Shown here: piece after piece, positions 34,660 to 47,129 of the stretch
Layout: each line of letters opens with the position of its first letter
Numbering within the stretch: position 1 is the stretch's first letter
DNA from: Bondarzewia mesenterica
Lineage: Eukaryota > Basidiomycota > Agaricomycetes > Russulales > Bondarzewiaceae
Reading direction: 5' to 3'
Assembly: GCA_004802705.1 (NCBI GenBank)
Contig: SGPL01000080.1
Location: 19,876 to 83,875, forward strand
Length of the DNA: 64,000 nucleotides
The notes under the pieces: generated by a model
What the model saw: the letters and a program-made list of their open reading frames with translations, nothing else
The model's database searches: none
Told to the model about the DNA's origin: nothing
Translations under genes and position numbers: made by a program

Positions 34660-37600
34660 AAATTTAGTCTGCTGATATTGCTAGTTCCTCTAAGTTTATT
34701 AACTGAATCTATATTACCTCCTTTATCTCTATACCGTCATCCTCTTGTACCCATTCATGTTTTATCAGCCATTAAATCATCATATTCCATCCTATGAACT
34801 CAAAAATTACTGCCTGCCTCTCATCAACTCCTTAATATATGATGCTATCACTGATATATTGACTGGCTTTAATATTCTGTCAGTTACTGTGGCAGTCACT
34901 GATAGAGATTCTTCTTGCCATTTTACTACTGCTAAAAGGGGTAAGTAGTGTGCATTTGTATAAGTCCTTTCTATGAGGTGTTATATGCCAGCATGATGAT
35001 AGTGACAAAGGCAACAGTATGAACATATCATGTTCATCTAATTCTAACACACCTTGCACATATATAATACTCGTATATTATACCTGTCTAACTTAGACAT
35101 ACTCCTTGCATATATTTGATACCTGTATACTATACACATCTGCCTTAGACACATTCTTTTGACTTATCATATGCTATTTGCATTTTGGTTATCAACCTTA
35201 ATAAAATTGCTATTTAATTATATTTATATTATAAAATCAAGCAACATAATCTCACCTTTGAATCTCAGAGAACAATATGTATTTAAACTCAAATCATAAA
35301 TTGTCATCTTTTCTCTACTATAATAACATATAAATATTGTGAATCTAACTCACACCTATACAAATTGCTCACACATTGATAAGTCACAAGCAGATCTCAA
35401 GAAGATCTGCATGGCCTTCAGAGTTGTTGATATCTAGTGGCAGGTGAAATTGCTCAAATAAACCCTTAAAAGATAGTGAGAAAGATATCATGAATATTAT
35501 ATGACATTTATTTTATCTGCACAGTTTGTATGCCCCATTCAGCTGACTGATGAAACAAAACTAGCTTACAATTAAATTGTAGGAGTTGAGTATAGTTAAC
35601 TGCATTTAGTGGCAGCTATTATTCTATCTTCAATGATGCTTTAATTTTGTCCAAAAATGCTAGCCGCTGTCATACGGAGGGAGGGTTTTTACTAATAAGG
35701 TCATTAAGGGTAGAAGGGGTGTGATGTAGCAAAGACACAAAATAACAAACCAACCAGGATAATAGCAAGGTCTTCTCTGCATAGACTGACTCAGGTTTTT
35801 TTCTTTTCCGGAGCAGCCTAGTTATTTGTTAGGAGGGAATTCTTAGTTGTCTTCAAAAGGTGACTTATCAGTTACCGATCTCAAAGACAGATCAAGGTGA
35901 GGTGCTTTCTATGAGTACCAAGGAAGAAAGGGCCAGCAAGGGTTCTTCTAGATCAAAGAAACCTTAAGCAAAGCAAGAACAGTAGTCAATTAAGAGGACA
36001 GATTGATAGGATGAATTAGAGTCGATGTGATAGAACTTGACAGTCATGGGGTCGTAACATTATCAGAATCATGGAGCATGTTATCAAAGATGTTGTAAAC
36101 GTAGATCAAATGACTAGAAGATGTGTAGCATAGAAAACTTTGAGATTAGAGAAGTGCACATAAGGAATCCTTAAAGAGAAACTAAGGTTGAGTAAAAGTC
36201 ATTGCTTTCAGAGGATAATCATAATCAGATGAGCTAGACTTCTGCCCCCATTGGGATAGCCTTAAGATGAATTAGATTAAAGACTAAAACTCTGGCAGCA
36301 CTGTACTAGCAGTCTATAAGAAGATGGTGAGAGAATCCTTCAAATGCACTCTTTACTACTGGAAGTCCCGCAAGTGACTGACAAGAGAACAATATCTCAA
36401 GTTCAATAAGGAGAAAATCAACCCTAAGGAAACCTATATTTCTCAAGTGAAATTCTTCCTGCTTTTAAGCCTTTGTGATGAGGCTATGTAAGTACAAAGA
36501 GAAACCAATGAGTGCTGCATAAAAGCAGTAATGCACTACTTTTTCTAAGCATCTCTGCACTATGCTGTATGCTCTAATAGTGTTTGAGGCAGTCTGCTCC
36601 ACTCTGCTCCACAAACTCGCAGCTCTATAACATTAGTATGATATCACAGGATATCACCATGATATCATAAGGTAAAATACATACAGCTTTGAAGGTAGAG
36701 TGACTCCCTAATCCAAAATTAAATCAGAGCTCCACTGAGTGATCAAAAGTGAGGCTATGAGGCTGATCGATTATGGACTGAGTCCACTGGTCCTTATGTA
36801 TCCTAAACCTGTAGACTAAATTGAACTAGGGTTGTCAGATACATAAGTCCTAGGTAAAACTGCAGCAGACCATATCAAAACAAAAAGAAAGTAAGGGAAA
36901 GTCAAAAATGAGTGTATAAATGTAAATAAAATAGTTCTACATGCCATCTATCAGACTTATTTGTGCATATAAATAAGAAAAGTCAGAAGCATTTGGTAGT
37001 ATAAATGAACAAAAGGAATAAAAGGGCGTGAGGTCATACTCAAAGAGAAATTTAAATAATGAGCTAAAAATAAGAGAGTGAAGAAGTTGAATAAGGAGTG
37101 TAACTGAAATAGCAGAACAACGAATAGTGCGTTAGATTCAATATTCAGCTTCTTGTAAGAGGAGGGGGTTATACACATGATGAGTAGAAGAAAATAAATA
37201 AAAGTGGGGTGTGGTATATCAAGGAGGTAGAACTAATGTCCAATAAGGCAAATGGGGGGAGCAGGGAGTGATAAATGAGATGCAGAATGCAGATGATCAC
37301 GACAATAAGGAAGATGAATGACACAAGTTCAGCATAGCTTTTGAGATTAATGATGATGAAGGCGATGAGCATGTGAGTCTATGTGTGCATGCTGAACTTG
37401 TTATACTGATTCGATGCCTGTGAATCCAGTATGCCTATTGCTATCACTTAGAAATCGATGAGACAAATAGTAACTCACAGAATCTGATCTTTCTTACTCT
37501 GAGTCTGCTTCCTCAGCCTCTCTCTCCAGCATCTCCTTCAGTTCTCTCTGCATCTAGCTAGTAATAACAATCCACAGAGATCATTTATAGTGAAAGAACT

Positions 37601-40600
37601 GTTGAACTGCATACCACAAAGCAGAAACCTACTGCCATACCACCCTCTCTATTCATCCACCTACTGGCAAACTCTCTGCTTTTATCTACAATAACTCAGG
37701 ACCAGAATCATGATGAATGAGAAAGATGCTGAAGTGTGAGTCACAAAACAGTAGCTCACCAATCAGAAATTCACACGTGGATGATGGACTAATAGAAAGA
37801 GTAATTGAGATGAATGAGAATATGATAGAGTGGAATTCTGACAAATACTAGGTAAAAACAATATAATTCATGGGCTTAAGCAATAAAAGTGGTCAATGCA
37901 TCAAGGAAGAGAAGAATGATGAGGGGGGATAGATTACATGTGGTTCATCAATAGATCAATGAGAAGTCGTACTCGATTTGGCCAAAGCAGGAGTTAGAAT
38001 GTGCTGAATTCAAGATCTCAGAAGATGAAGAGGTATATAATGAGAAATAACCAATGAGGAGGGAAGGCGTAAAAGATGAAGGTATTGACATGGTAGATAG
38101 TAATTGTGTTTGAGTTATACAGCACACGTTCTTGTATGTGTCTATTGTATGCCTCAATTACCTCATGCTTCTAAGTGATTCTGATCTTATCAACTTTGGT
38201 CTCAGCTTCACCTAGTAATTTTGAGTATCAAGTGATCCTTCAGCAAACTCCTGCTCATGCATTTAGAATTCATTTGGAAATTCTAGATGATCTCTATTTG
38301 TCTGCTCAAAGCCCAAGCCCTTTATCCAGGCAATGGCATGAGTGCACACTAAGATAACATTAGAGTTCCAAACAATTCTAGAGCATGTCGTCAGGCCTTA
38401 AAGAAATGCCATATCTATAATAAGGTAGTATTTCTCTAGAGTGGCAGTGAGAAGTTTTTTATAAAGACCATGAACAACCTTTGCATCATGTCAACTGCTC
38501 AGGGCATTGACCATCGCATGAATGATAGTGCTTAATATACAAAACATCATTCAAAGATGTTGAAAGGAGATAAAATACATCACACATCTTCAAGAGAGAA
38601 AGTCAACACCATTAACTTACAAGATAAATAGCTATCTATTGAACCTCGACAAAAATAATGATTTTGATATAAAACCCTCATATATAAGAATTTGATATAA
38701 AATTAAGCTATTTTAACTTAGCTAAAATATATAAAAATTGATTAAATGCTTTATATAATAAGTTTATATAATATATAATTAACTATTTAATGATAATTTG
38801 AATAGACTAGATTAGTTATATAAATTTTAACTTTTTAAAAATTATAATAAAAATTATTATATCTATAGTTAATAAGCATTTAATAAAAATTAAAGTTGCT
38901 CAAAAATAAGATTAAATTAAATTGATTAAAGTTTATTTACACAGAGTGATTTTTTGATAAAGTAAGATCAGAAGCATAAAGCTGATATTAGCTGAATGCA
39001 AAGTGAGTTATCTTATTGCTTGATTGTCTTTACAATTAACTTTTATCAAGTCTTTATTGCTCTCATTTATTGTTAGCTCACTCCTCATATTACTTTTTTT
39101 ATTCTGTTCTCTATATATTAACAGTATTAAGAAAGAATGAGAAAGATAATTATATATAAAGTATTAATAGTAGCAAATAGCCTACTACTTTATAAGTTAC
39201 TTAACTTGCTTTGAGTATAATTAATAAAAAATAGGGCATAATAAGTATATATCTTATAATAAAAATGCTATCTACTAAATGAAAGAAATAATATTACTAT
39301 CAAAGAAATATAAATAATCTCACTATTATCTCTCACTATCATAAATTACTGCCTCTTTATTATTCTCTTCATTCTGCTTATTTAGTCTCTTTTACACATT
39401 TAGTTTCTTCTACTTATTTAATTTTTACTAGTTGCCTATAAATATATTCATCTTTTAGAGCTACTGTTTAATTTTATTATTATAAAGATCAATAAGCCTC
39501 AATGTTTTAATATAAAAAAGATGATAAAAGAGAAAAAGCTAATTTAAGTAAATAACAATCTTTTATTTATATTTTTCTATAATTAATATTTATTAGCTTA
39601 AGTAATAGTTTTTCATCTCAGTTTCATTTAGTTAACAAAATCCTCATAAGATTCCCCTATCCATCTTTACTATTAATATAAATGTCACTATTATTGGCCT
39701 TACTTTCACTCTCACCTCAAATTGTTATATTCTGACTTGATCAGATAAAGCATTTTATCTTAACTACTAATTCTCTCATTCTTATCAAAGATACTCTGCT
39801 CTCCCTTTAAGGTCCTATTCTCTCTATAGTTAGTTTATAGTTTTTTTTTATTATGCCTTTTCATTCTTTTAGTGTTATTATTAATATCATTTATTTTATT
39901 AATGTCTTTAAAAAGTTTAAAGGTATAGTTGTATTCTTAAAATATCTTTTTAAAGAATTTTATGAGATGAATGATAAGAATTAAAGCATATATATCAACT
40001 CTCTTAACCATCAGTTCACAATAATCACTTAATTAAAGATAATAATAAGAGTAAAGCTAAATATCTTTATTTTTGTAATAATTATAGTAACAGCTGAGTT
40101 GACAGAGAAGGAGGGATTAATAATGATGATATATTTATTAAAAGCATTGCAATTAGATCAAGTTTATATATGCTCTTAAATCAACCACCGGAATAGTCAT
40201 GAATATTACTTGAGTACTCTTATCTTCTTGACTAACTATGGACGCATACCTATCATACTTCTAATAAAGCAGCTTGACTAACTACGATCTTGTTACCTAC
40301 TTGAGTCTTTTCATACTCCTACACCCTTATATTATTATATAATCATGATTTGTATACTATAGTAGACATTATTTATACTTCACCAGACTTGATATTATTT
40401 CTTCAGTGTGATCTTTTTTATCTACCCTTGTATTATATGTAAATCTATTGCAATAAGACATAGAGTTCAAGTTCTTACCTTTGCTTTTTTATCTTACTCA
40501 ACCTAGCCTGCAGCTAGAGTCCCTGAAGCCTTTGAAGCCTTAACTAAGTATAATTAGGCTAAATTATTAAGTTAAAGCCACTAAAACNTGACTGTTTTGA

Positions 40601-42544
40601 TATGAATAACATGCACATAAAATNTGTAGTTAATATTAGGAGTATAGATAGCNTAAGTACATTAACACTATTGAATATCAATACTGCAATAATCAATAAA
40701 GATAATAATAATAATCAGGCATTTAAAGATCTTGAGAAGAAAAGCATACATATCTGTTATGCATTTTTTGAATGCTTGCTATAAAATAACTATTTTAAGT
40801 AGTTATTTAGATTAGAGACCTTTTATAAGCATCAGNTCATGACTGTTGCCAACAAAGCACATGTAATTCTAGTAATATTAAAATGAATTTTAAAAGAATT
40901 ATNGTAAGCAATAAATCTTACAAGTTATATTAAGAGCAGAGAACTTGATAANAATATTCTCAGCAATAGTGTTAAATTATATTTTGAGACTATCTATGAC
41001 TCACTAGAGCTTGGGACTATATATTCATTTCAGAGAATTGATCTTAGTCTGACTAGTTGAATTTTGCACAGTAAGTCTGACTAATAGAGTATATCACAAA
41101 ATCTTTTATAGCTTTATTCACATTTATANCTGTAATAATTAGNTTAACATNATCATTAGATATCCTACTAAAAATAATATTTTATTTCTGAACTCACTAT
41201 TAAGCTTATAACNCATATGATATATTTTGCACATTGCTGCTATTGCATTTTTAAGAATGCCTATATTTATTTNGNATGCTTNAAGAAAGAGGCAATAATC
41301 TTATTTAAGCTTGACATTATTAAGTGGTTATTTATAATAAGAATAGAGCNGCAATAGAGAGCGTACTCGATGCCAACCTTANTAGTAAGAGTGCTAGGGT
41401 TGATGCTGATCAAGATGATAGCAGAAGGGAAAGGCTAGCNAGCTATGCTGATGCAGAGGAGATTCATGAATGAGCATTCACTTGTTTCTCATGTAAGTAT
41501 GCTTNTATGGCNAGGCCCACAGTGCCCTCCNAGATTATATTGTGGAGACCATGTAGGTCGAGAAGAGCCAGCTCTTTAGGATTGAGATAAGCTTCAGGCT
41601 CCATNGGCCTCATCTAGATATCAGGACTNGAGNGAGCNATNAAACGAGCATTGAAGNGCAAGCCATAGAGGTAAGGCTTCACCTCGACCTCAGATGAAAT
41701 GTAGGGAGCATTGTTGNATGAGTCAGGAACAGTGTGGTGAATCATGCTTATGATAATAGTAGACTTAGAGTCTTAGTCAGAAGTGAGGCTGCTGNCATGA
41801 TGGCGAGAGTGAATAAAAAGCAAANATAAAGGAACACAGAAGAANNACAAGACAATAAATAAAAGCAATGTACAACAAGTATTCNCACAGTGCAGAAGCA
41901 ACATCANACAGAGTGCNGATGCACAGTTAAGTTAGGTAAAGTGTAGAAGATCGAATAATGACTATTGAACAAAAGGTCACATGTAAAGTGGGTGTATAAA
42001 AAAGCATAGNAGATCNTATCATGTTGNTGAATGACACGATNAGCTCTTCAGTGCTTATATTCTTCTCAATAAATGCAGCAGAAATGAATTATAATATACC
42101 ACTTCAGGTAGCCCTTTATAGATCCTTTATTAAGTNACATCTTTTATTTTTGAAANATAAGTTTAATTAATCTTCAACTATAAGTTAAATCTTAAATAAG
42201 AACTATTACTACTTATATCATTTTTAGGTNTTATATTATGCCNTTTCANAAGTAAGAGACTGTTTANCAGNTCTATATGTATGCCAATGACAATTGAACT
42301 CATGANTAACATATCTCTTTTGTTGATATTGCTATTTGCTTGAAAGACATTCTATATTATTATAACTCATATTTTTATATTTTTATATTTTTTATTCTTA
42401 GTATAATCTAGGTTTATATATAGCTAAATGTAATAAGTAGGCTAATTAAAATGAGAGGTNATATNGNCATATACTAAAAGCTTAGCATATAACTAATAGC
42501 ACTATTATAAGAAATNCTATAATTTTATCATATTTAATATTATA

Positions 42545-42880
42545 GTAAAAGCCCTTGATGAAGATCTTCATAATTTAAAATCAAAATCAAAATNACTATA
42601 ATATTAATTAAAATATTGCTCTTTATTCTTATAAATTAAAAATACATTATATTAATAAGCATATTATGAATATAAAATAAAGATTTTAATTAGTAAAGTA
42701 TTAATTAAGATATTNCTCTTTNATTATTATAAGTTTAAAATAGCTTATNTGAGATGGNNTTATTTTTATCTAATAAAAATATAACTTGAAGGTTATTGAT
42801 GAGCAAATTATGAATTTATATAATTAAAATCAAAATTAATAAAGTATTAANTGAGATATTGTNAATTCNTTCTTCAAAAT
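42545..42880 (-). repeat. Degenerate inverted copies of the 145-bp repeat
   Basis: Strings such as TTATTGATGAGCAAATTATGA, AAAATCAAAATTAAT and TGAGATATTG recur here and are reverse complements of the unit found at 46.0-46.7 kb. At least two copies, heavily A/T-shifted. Confidence 0.5.
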
Positions 42881-45374
42881 ATTATATTTTTATCAGNTTT
42901 TTCAGTTTTTTTTTTGCAATAANTAAAGTAAAAATAAACTTTTAACTTAAGTTNGTATTGCACTTTATTAATTTAGCTTTATAAATTCAAAAATAATTAA
43001 ATATAATATAATATAAATATTAAANAAATTAAATTAAACTTATTATAAGCAACAAATACNCATAAGAAATTTTGCTCCCACTCATGTAAAATCATTTNTT
43101 TATAAGGGTGAATCAGCTCACTNAAGTTTTATCATCATTGTTATTATACAAGTTAACCTAAATTAATGCACATTATTTGTAACATTATTTTATTATTATT
43201 GTTGTNTTANATATATTATAAGGATAAAGTATGCATTAAATAGCACTCAATGAGACTNAAAGGACAGANAGAAATCTATCAAGTTATACTTAAATTTAAT
43301 AATATTTATATATAATATATCTATATNATCATTCTTAAATGCTAATACACTTGTGATGCCTTTAAAGGAGAAATAACACTCCAAAAAAATCACAAGTGAT
43401 ATGTACAGAGGTGAATTGAGTAGACATCTGTTATAAAGATATGAATNGATGAGTGGATGAGTACAAAGGAGTAATAGTCATGTGTGATATATTGNAATAT
43501 TAAAGCAATATTTTGATAATAAATAAAGTCAGTGCAATGTCTCTGTTGAAGGTTCAAATAGTATAGAAGAAGAGGATGAAGAGGGTATGTAGAGATAAAA
43601 TAGATGATAACAAGATATATGTAAAGATATAGAGATGAAATNATTANGGTCAGATTAANTCATAGTAAAGTCAAAGTCAAAGTCGCAGTTCACAGATCAT
43701 AGTCCATAGGTGTTGTAAAATCTAAAGTCTAGAGACTAATTTAATATTTTACAGAGATGCATAGTAGCTTATATATTGAGTGAGGAGCAGAGTTAAAAGA
43801 CTAAAAGATATAGTGAATATTATATAAGTAANGTAAAAAAAAGAGTGAATAAAAGTAAAGTCAAAGAAAANAAAAGTTTAATAGAAAACAAGGATAAAAA
43901 ATGTATTGTGACTAGTAATCTAGCATTAAATTAAAGAAAAGTAAAGACATGTAAGTTTAAAGAGTAAAAGATAATCTGTCAAAGCCAATAAGTGCCTTAT
44001 AAAGTATTTAAAATGTATAAAGAATAGTGACATCAGAATAAATAATTACAAGCTCTAAGCGATATCAAATCAGAATGAGTAATGAGTGATATCATGANGA
44101 GGCAGCTGATTATACTNANGGTCATTAACCTNAATGAAATATTATAAATATAGCTCANCATNATTAATCTCAGAGNTCTGATATATAAAGAGGGCTTAAA
44201 GTATTGAAGGCAAATAGTTTTATAATTAAAAAAATAGAGGCAGTAAAATCAATNAAAGNAGAGAAAGGTTANAAAGAGGTCAAAAAAATCAAAGATAATC
44301 ANAGATTGTAAAGGAGGTAGATCTAAATACAAAAGGTAAAAATAGTGGCATANATGCCTAAGGAGCAGGAGTGTTCATTAACACATTNTAGCTATTATAC
44401 AACAGAGTCAAGCTAAAGCAAAATNTAATAATTACATCATTNGCAGCATTGATAACACCTACAATGACATTTTTATTAATAAGAATCTGCACTAAAGTTT
44501 CTTGCATAATTCTANCACTGAGGATTTAANAGTNATATCGTGAGTGAGTATCATTAAACAAATATATAAATCTTTAATATAATGATTTTTTAATAATNAT
44601 TTATTANTAAAAATATAGACTCTAAATTTTGTGATAATNATACATGATATAAGACCATCTCTATCTCTAGTTGATTACATTATACNCCAGCTACCTATTG
44701 AACNCTCTATANATTTNAATTATTTTGCACTTATCAAGCCTTTTATATTTATTGANTTTTTTACACTCTCTGATCCCTCTATACTCTTTGATGACTCTTC
44801 TACNACTGGCATGCTGATCANATTACAGNTTATATTTTGACTCACTCTGTAGTACTCTAAAGGATTAAATAATTTGCATAACAATATGAAGAGAGATGTT
44901 TAAGATGCTCAAATGCTAATAGATCTCTCTAAATTTATTATNTCATCTATCATGCTTCTGGACTTTATGTATNGTGTTGTAACACTGAATNTTTAAAATA
45001 TTAATTCTAAGCTTTACTACTTTNATAAGGTTTTAAGTTCAAAAGAGCTCAATAATAACTTGATCNCTCTTAAGAATACTGTAACTCATAAAANAAGATN
45101 AGCTATATAAAAAAAAGCNAAATAAATAATAGCAAGAGATAAATNAGTAGATAAAGTCACCTAAAGCATAATGAATACTATGGATATCATAGCAAATCTC
45201 TGATGCATGTCACAAGCTTTATCNATTAATGGTGCTATAGTGTAAAGCTAAATAAACTAATCAAAAAGTTTCAGTATGACATNATAGAAAGGCCTTTCAC
45301 TCATCAGAAGACAACATGCATTTNNAAAGTAAATAATATAATATNCAGTATTNAACTTATATAAAATAATNTAT

Positions 45375-45485
45375 ANANANCTATTTATAATATATAAACA
45401 CTCTATAAATCTTACATATAAANTATAAGCAATTATATTNATAAAACTTTGTAAACTNTTAAGTNATAATAAATGTTACACCTTN
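45375..45485 (+). repeat. Direct repeat, left copy
   Basis: CTATTTATAATATATAAACAC and the following 100 bp match 46911-47025 (CATTTATAATATATAGGCAC). Together they bracket the 145-bp tandem array and the n-rich gap. Confidence 0.55.
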
Positions 45486-46039
45486 NAAATGCACTAGAAG
45501 GACTAATAATAAGAAAAAGTTAACTTTAGGAGTANAGGATGGCAAAAAGGTGATAAATTANGAGATAAGTAGAGATAANCCTTAAACTAATTGCATCNCC
45601 TTTTACCAATTCATGTCTATGTCTTTCATTTATAGACTTCACTGTCATAGATACTATTTTTATGACTCCTATTCTAATANACTTATAGCAGAAAGGCAAA
45701 TGTGTATATCTTTTAAAATATAACTTGTTTTTTAAAATACAACTTATTGATATNAATCTCATCTTAAAGTCTANTGCATGAATTAATATAAGTTAAAATT
45801 TAGNNNNANNNNANNATANTCTATAGNANNANAGTCGTANANNTGAANTTNNTANAAGGCNANNNNNNNNNNNNNNNNNNNNNNNNNNNNNNNNNNNNNN
45901 NNNNNNNNNNNNNNTNNTGCANAAAANTGANAANACTNNNAANAATANANNANNNNTAAANNTNANNNNANANTNTNTNAATNNCAATNCTTNATTGCAN
46001 NTTCAATAATCTGNTCTNCAGATNNNTANTCTNNTNTAT

Positions 46040-46690
46040 CTTNATNGGTAGAAAAANCAAGCTTATNTCAAAATAATCTACTTTTAGCTCATAATCATAA
46101 AANACTTATATCTCAATCANTACTATGCNAATTTTAATTCTGATTTNATATTCATGATCTGCTCATTGATAGCTTTCAGATGATATCTTTGNCAAANNNN
46201 ANCTNAANCTNATCTCAAACCAATCTATTTTTAGCTGATAATAATAAAAGACTCATATCTCAACTAATATTATGCCAACTTGAATTNTGATTTCATATTC
46301 ATGACCTGCTCATTGACAGCTTTCAGATGATATCTTCATCAGGAAAAACAAAGCCATCTCTATATAATCTATTTTTAGCTTGTACCAATAAAATAGTGAT
46401 ACCTCAGCTAATGTTATACCAATTTTGATTCTGACTTTTAAATTCATAATCTCCTCATTGACAGCTTTCTGATCATATACCTGTTAGAAAAAATGAGATC
46501 ATCTAAAAAACATCTATTTTTAGCATATAATAATAAAGAGCAATATTTTAGCTAATATTAGACTAATTTTAATTCTGACTTTAGATTCATGATCTTCTCA
46601 TTGATAGCTTTTTAATTATATATCTATCAGGAAAAAATGAAGTCATCTGAAAAAATCTATTTTTAACTTATAATAATAAAGAGCAATATT
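46040..46690 (+). repeat. Tandem array of a ~145-bp unit (about 4.5 copies)
   Basis: The string CTATTTTTAGC recurs near 46079, 46224, 46370, 46512 and 46656, spacings 142-146 bp. Within each unit CATATCTCAACTAAT, TTTGATTCTGA, ATTCATGATCTGCTCATTGA and AGCTTTCAGATGATAT recur with substitutions. Unit size and AT content are reminiscent of satellite DNA, but the array is short. Confidence 0.8.
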
Positions 46691-46779
46691 TCAATTATAC
46701 TCAGCTATATATGGCTAAGCTATATTAAAAACATTAAATAACATATATATATANATATAAAAACATATAAAAAAATATA

Positions 46780-46912
46780 CAAAAAAAACATAAGAAAAAA
46801 CATAAGAAAATAACATAAGAAAATAACATAGAAAAATAACATGGGAAAAAACATAGGAAAATAACATAGGAGATAACATAATAAATAACATAGGAAAATA
46901 ACATATAAAAAG
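46780..46912 (+). repeat. AT-rich minisatellite (ACATAGGAAAATA type)
   Basis: About ten imperfect copies of a 13-14 bp unit (AACATAGGAAAATA and variants AACATAAGAAAATA). On the minus strand this yields a spurious hydrophobic frame made of YVIFLCF-like repeats, which is not a gene. Confidence 0.85.
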
Positions 46913-47025
46913 CCATTTATAATATATAGGCACTTTGCAGACCTTATATTAAAATAGTAGTCATTGTATTAATGAGACTTTGCAAACCCTTATATTATAA
47001 TAAGTTATATACTTTATAAAGTTCC
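46911..47025 (+). repeat. Direct repeat, right copy
   Basis: Matches 45375-45485; see that entry. Confidence 0.55.
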
Positions 47026-47129
47026 TATAGCTACTGGTGGGCAATAGATATCAAGCGTACAAGGCAGTGTGTGCATTCCTTTATATGCTATAACATATTA
47101 AAGTAAAAAACCTCACCTTTAGAACATCA

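Larger units (their letters stand above)
31707..40580. other. 9 kb of AT-rich decayed DNA with short coding relics
   Basis: No intact gene. Stop-free or nearly stop-free stretches that look like old coding sequence: plus strand 32640-32780 (DADSLEHVKHVVKIEET and QSVKLCGLDDTRKLHPINH, one internal TAG), plus strand 32915-33130 (NHMLVAPLIGPKLQLITDKS then EALDPDAHCACKDTC, one internal TGA), and minus strand 33453-33686 (listed separately). The region 33.4-34.7 kb is less AT-rich than its surroundings. 38.6-39.0 kb is almost pure A/T. Confidence 0.5.
40581..46040. other. AT-rich low-quality region with scattered n
   Basis: Single n calls are scattered from 40588 onward and become dense at 45803-45960, including an unbroken run of about 50 n around 45863-45914 (assembly gap or collapsed repeat). 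Degenerate, inverted copies of the 145-bp repeat family occur at about 42545-42880. Open frames in this stretch are artefacts of AT-rich sequence. No gene is supported. Confidence 0.6.

Noticed and set aside
40602..40784. Open frames in the n-containing AT-rich block
   Set aside because: Composition is that of random AT-rich DNA (Ile/Asn/Lys-rich) and frames include unknown bases.
46715..46933. Minus-strand hydrophobic open frame
   Set aside because: It is the translation of the AACATAGGAAAATA minisatellite; a repeat artefact.
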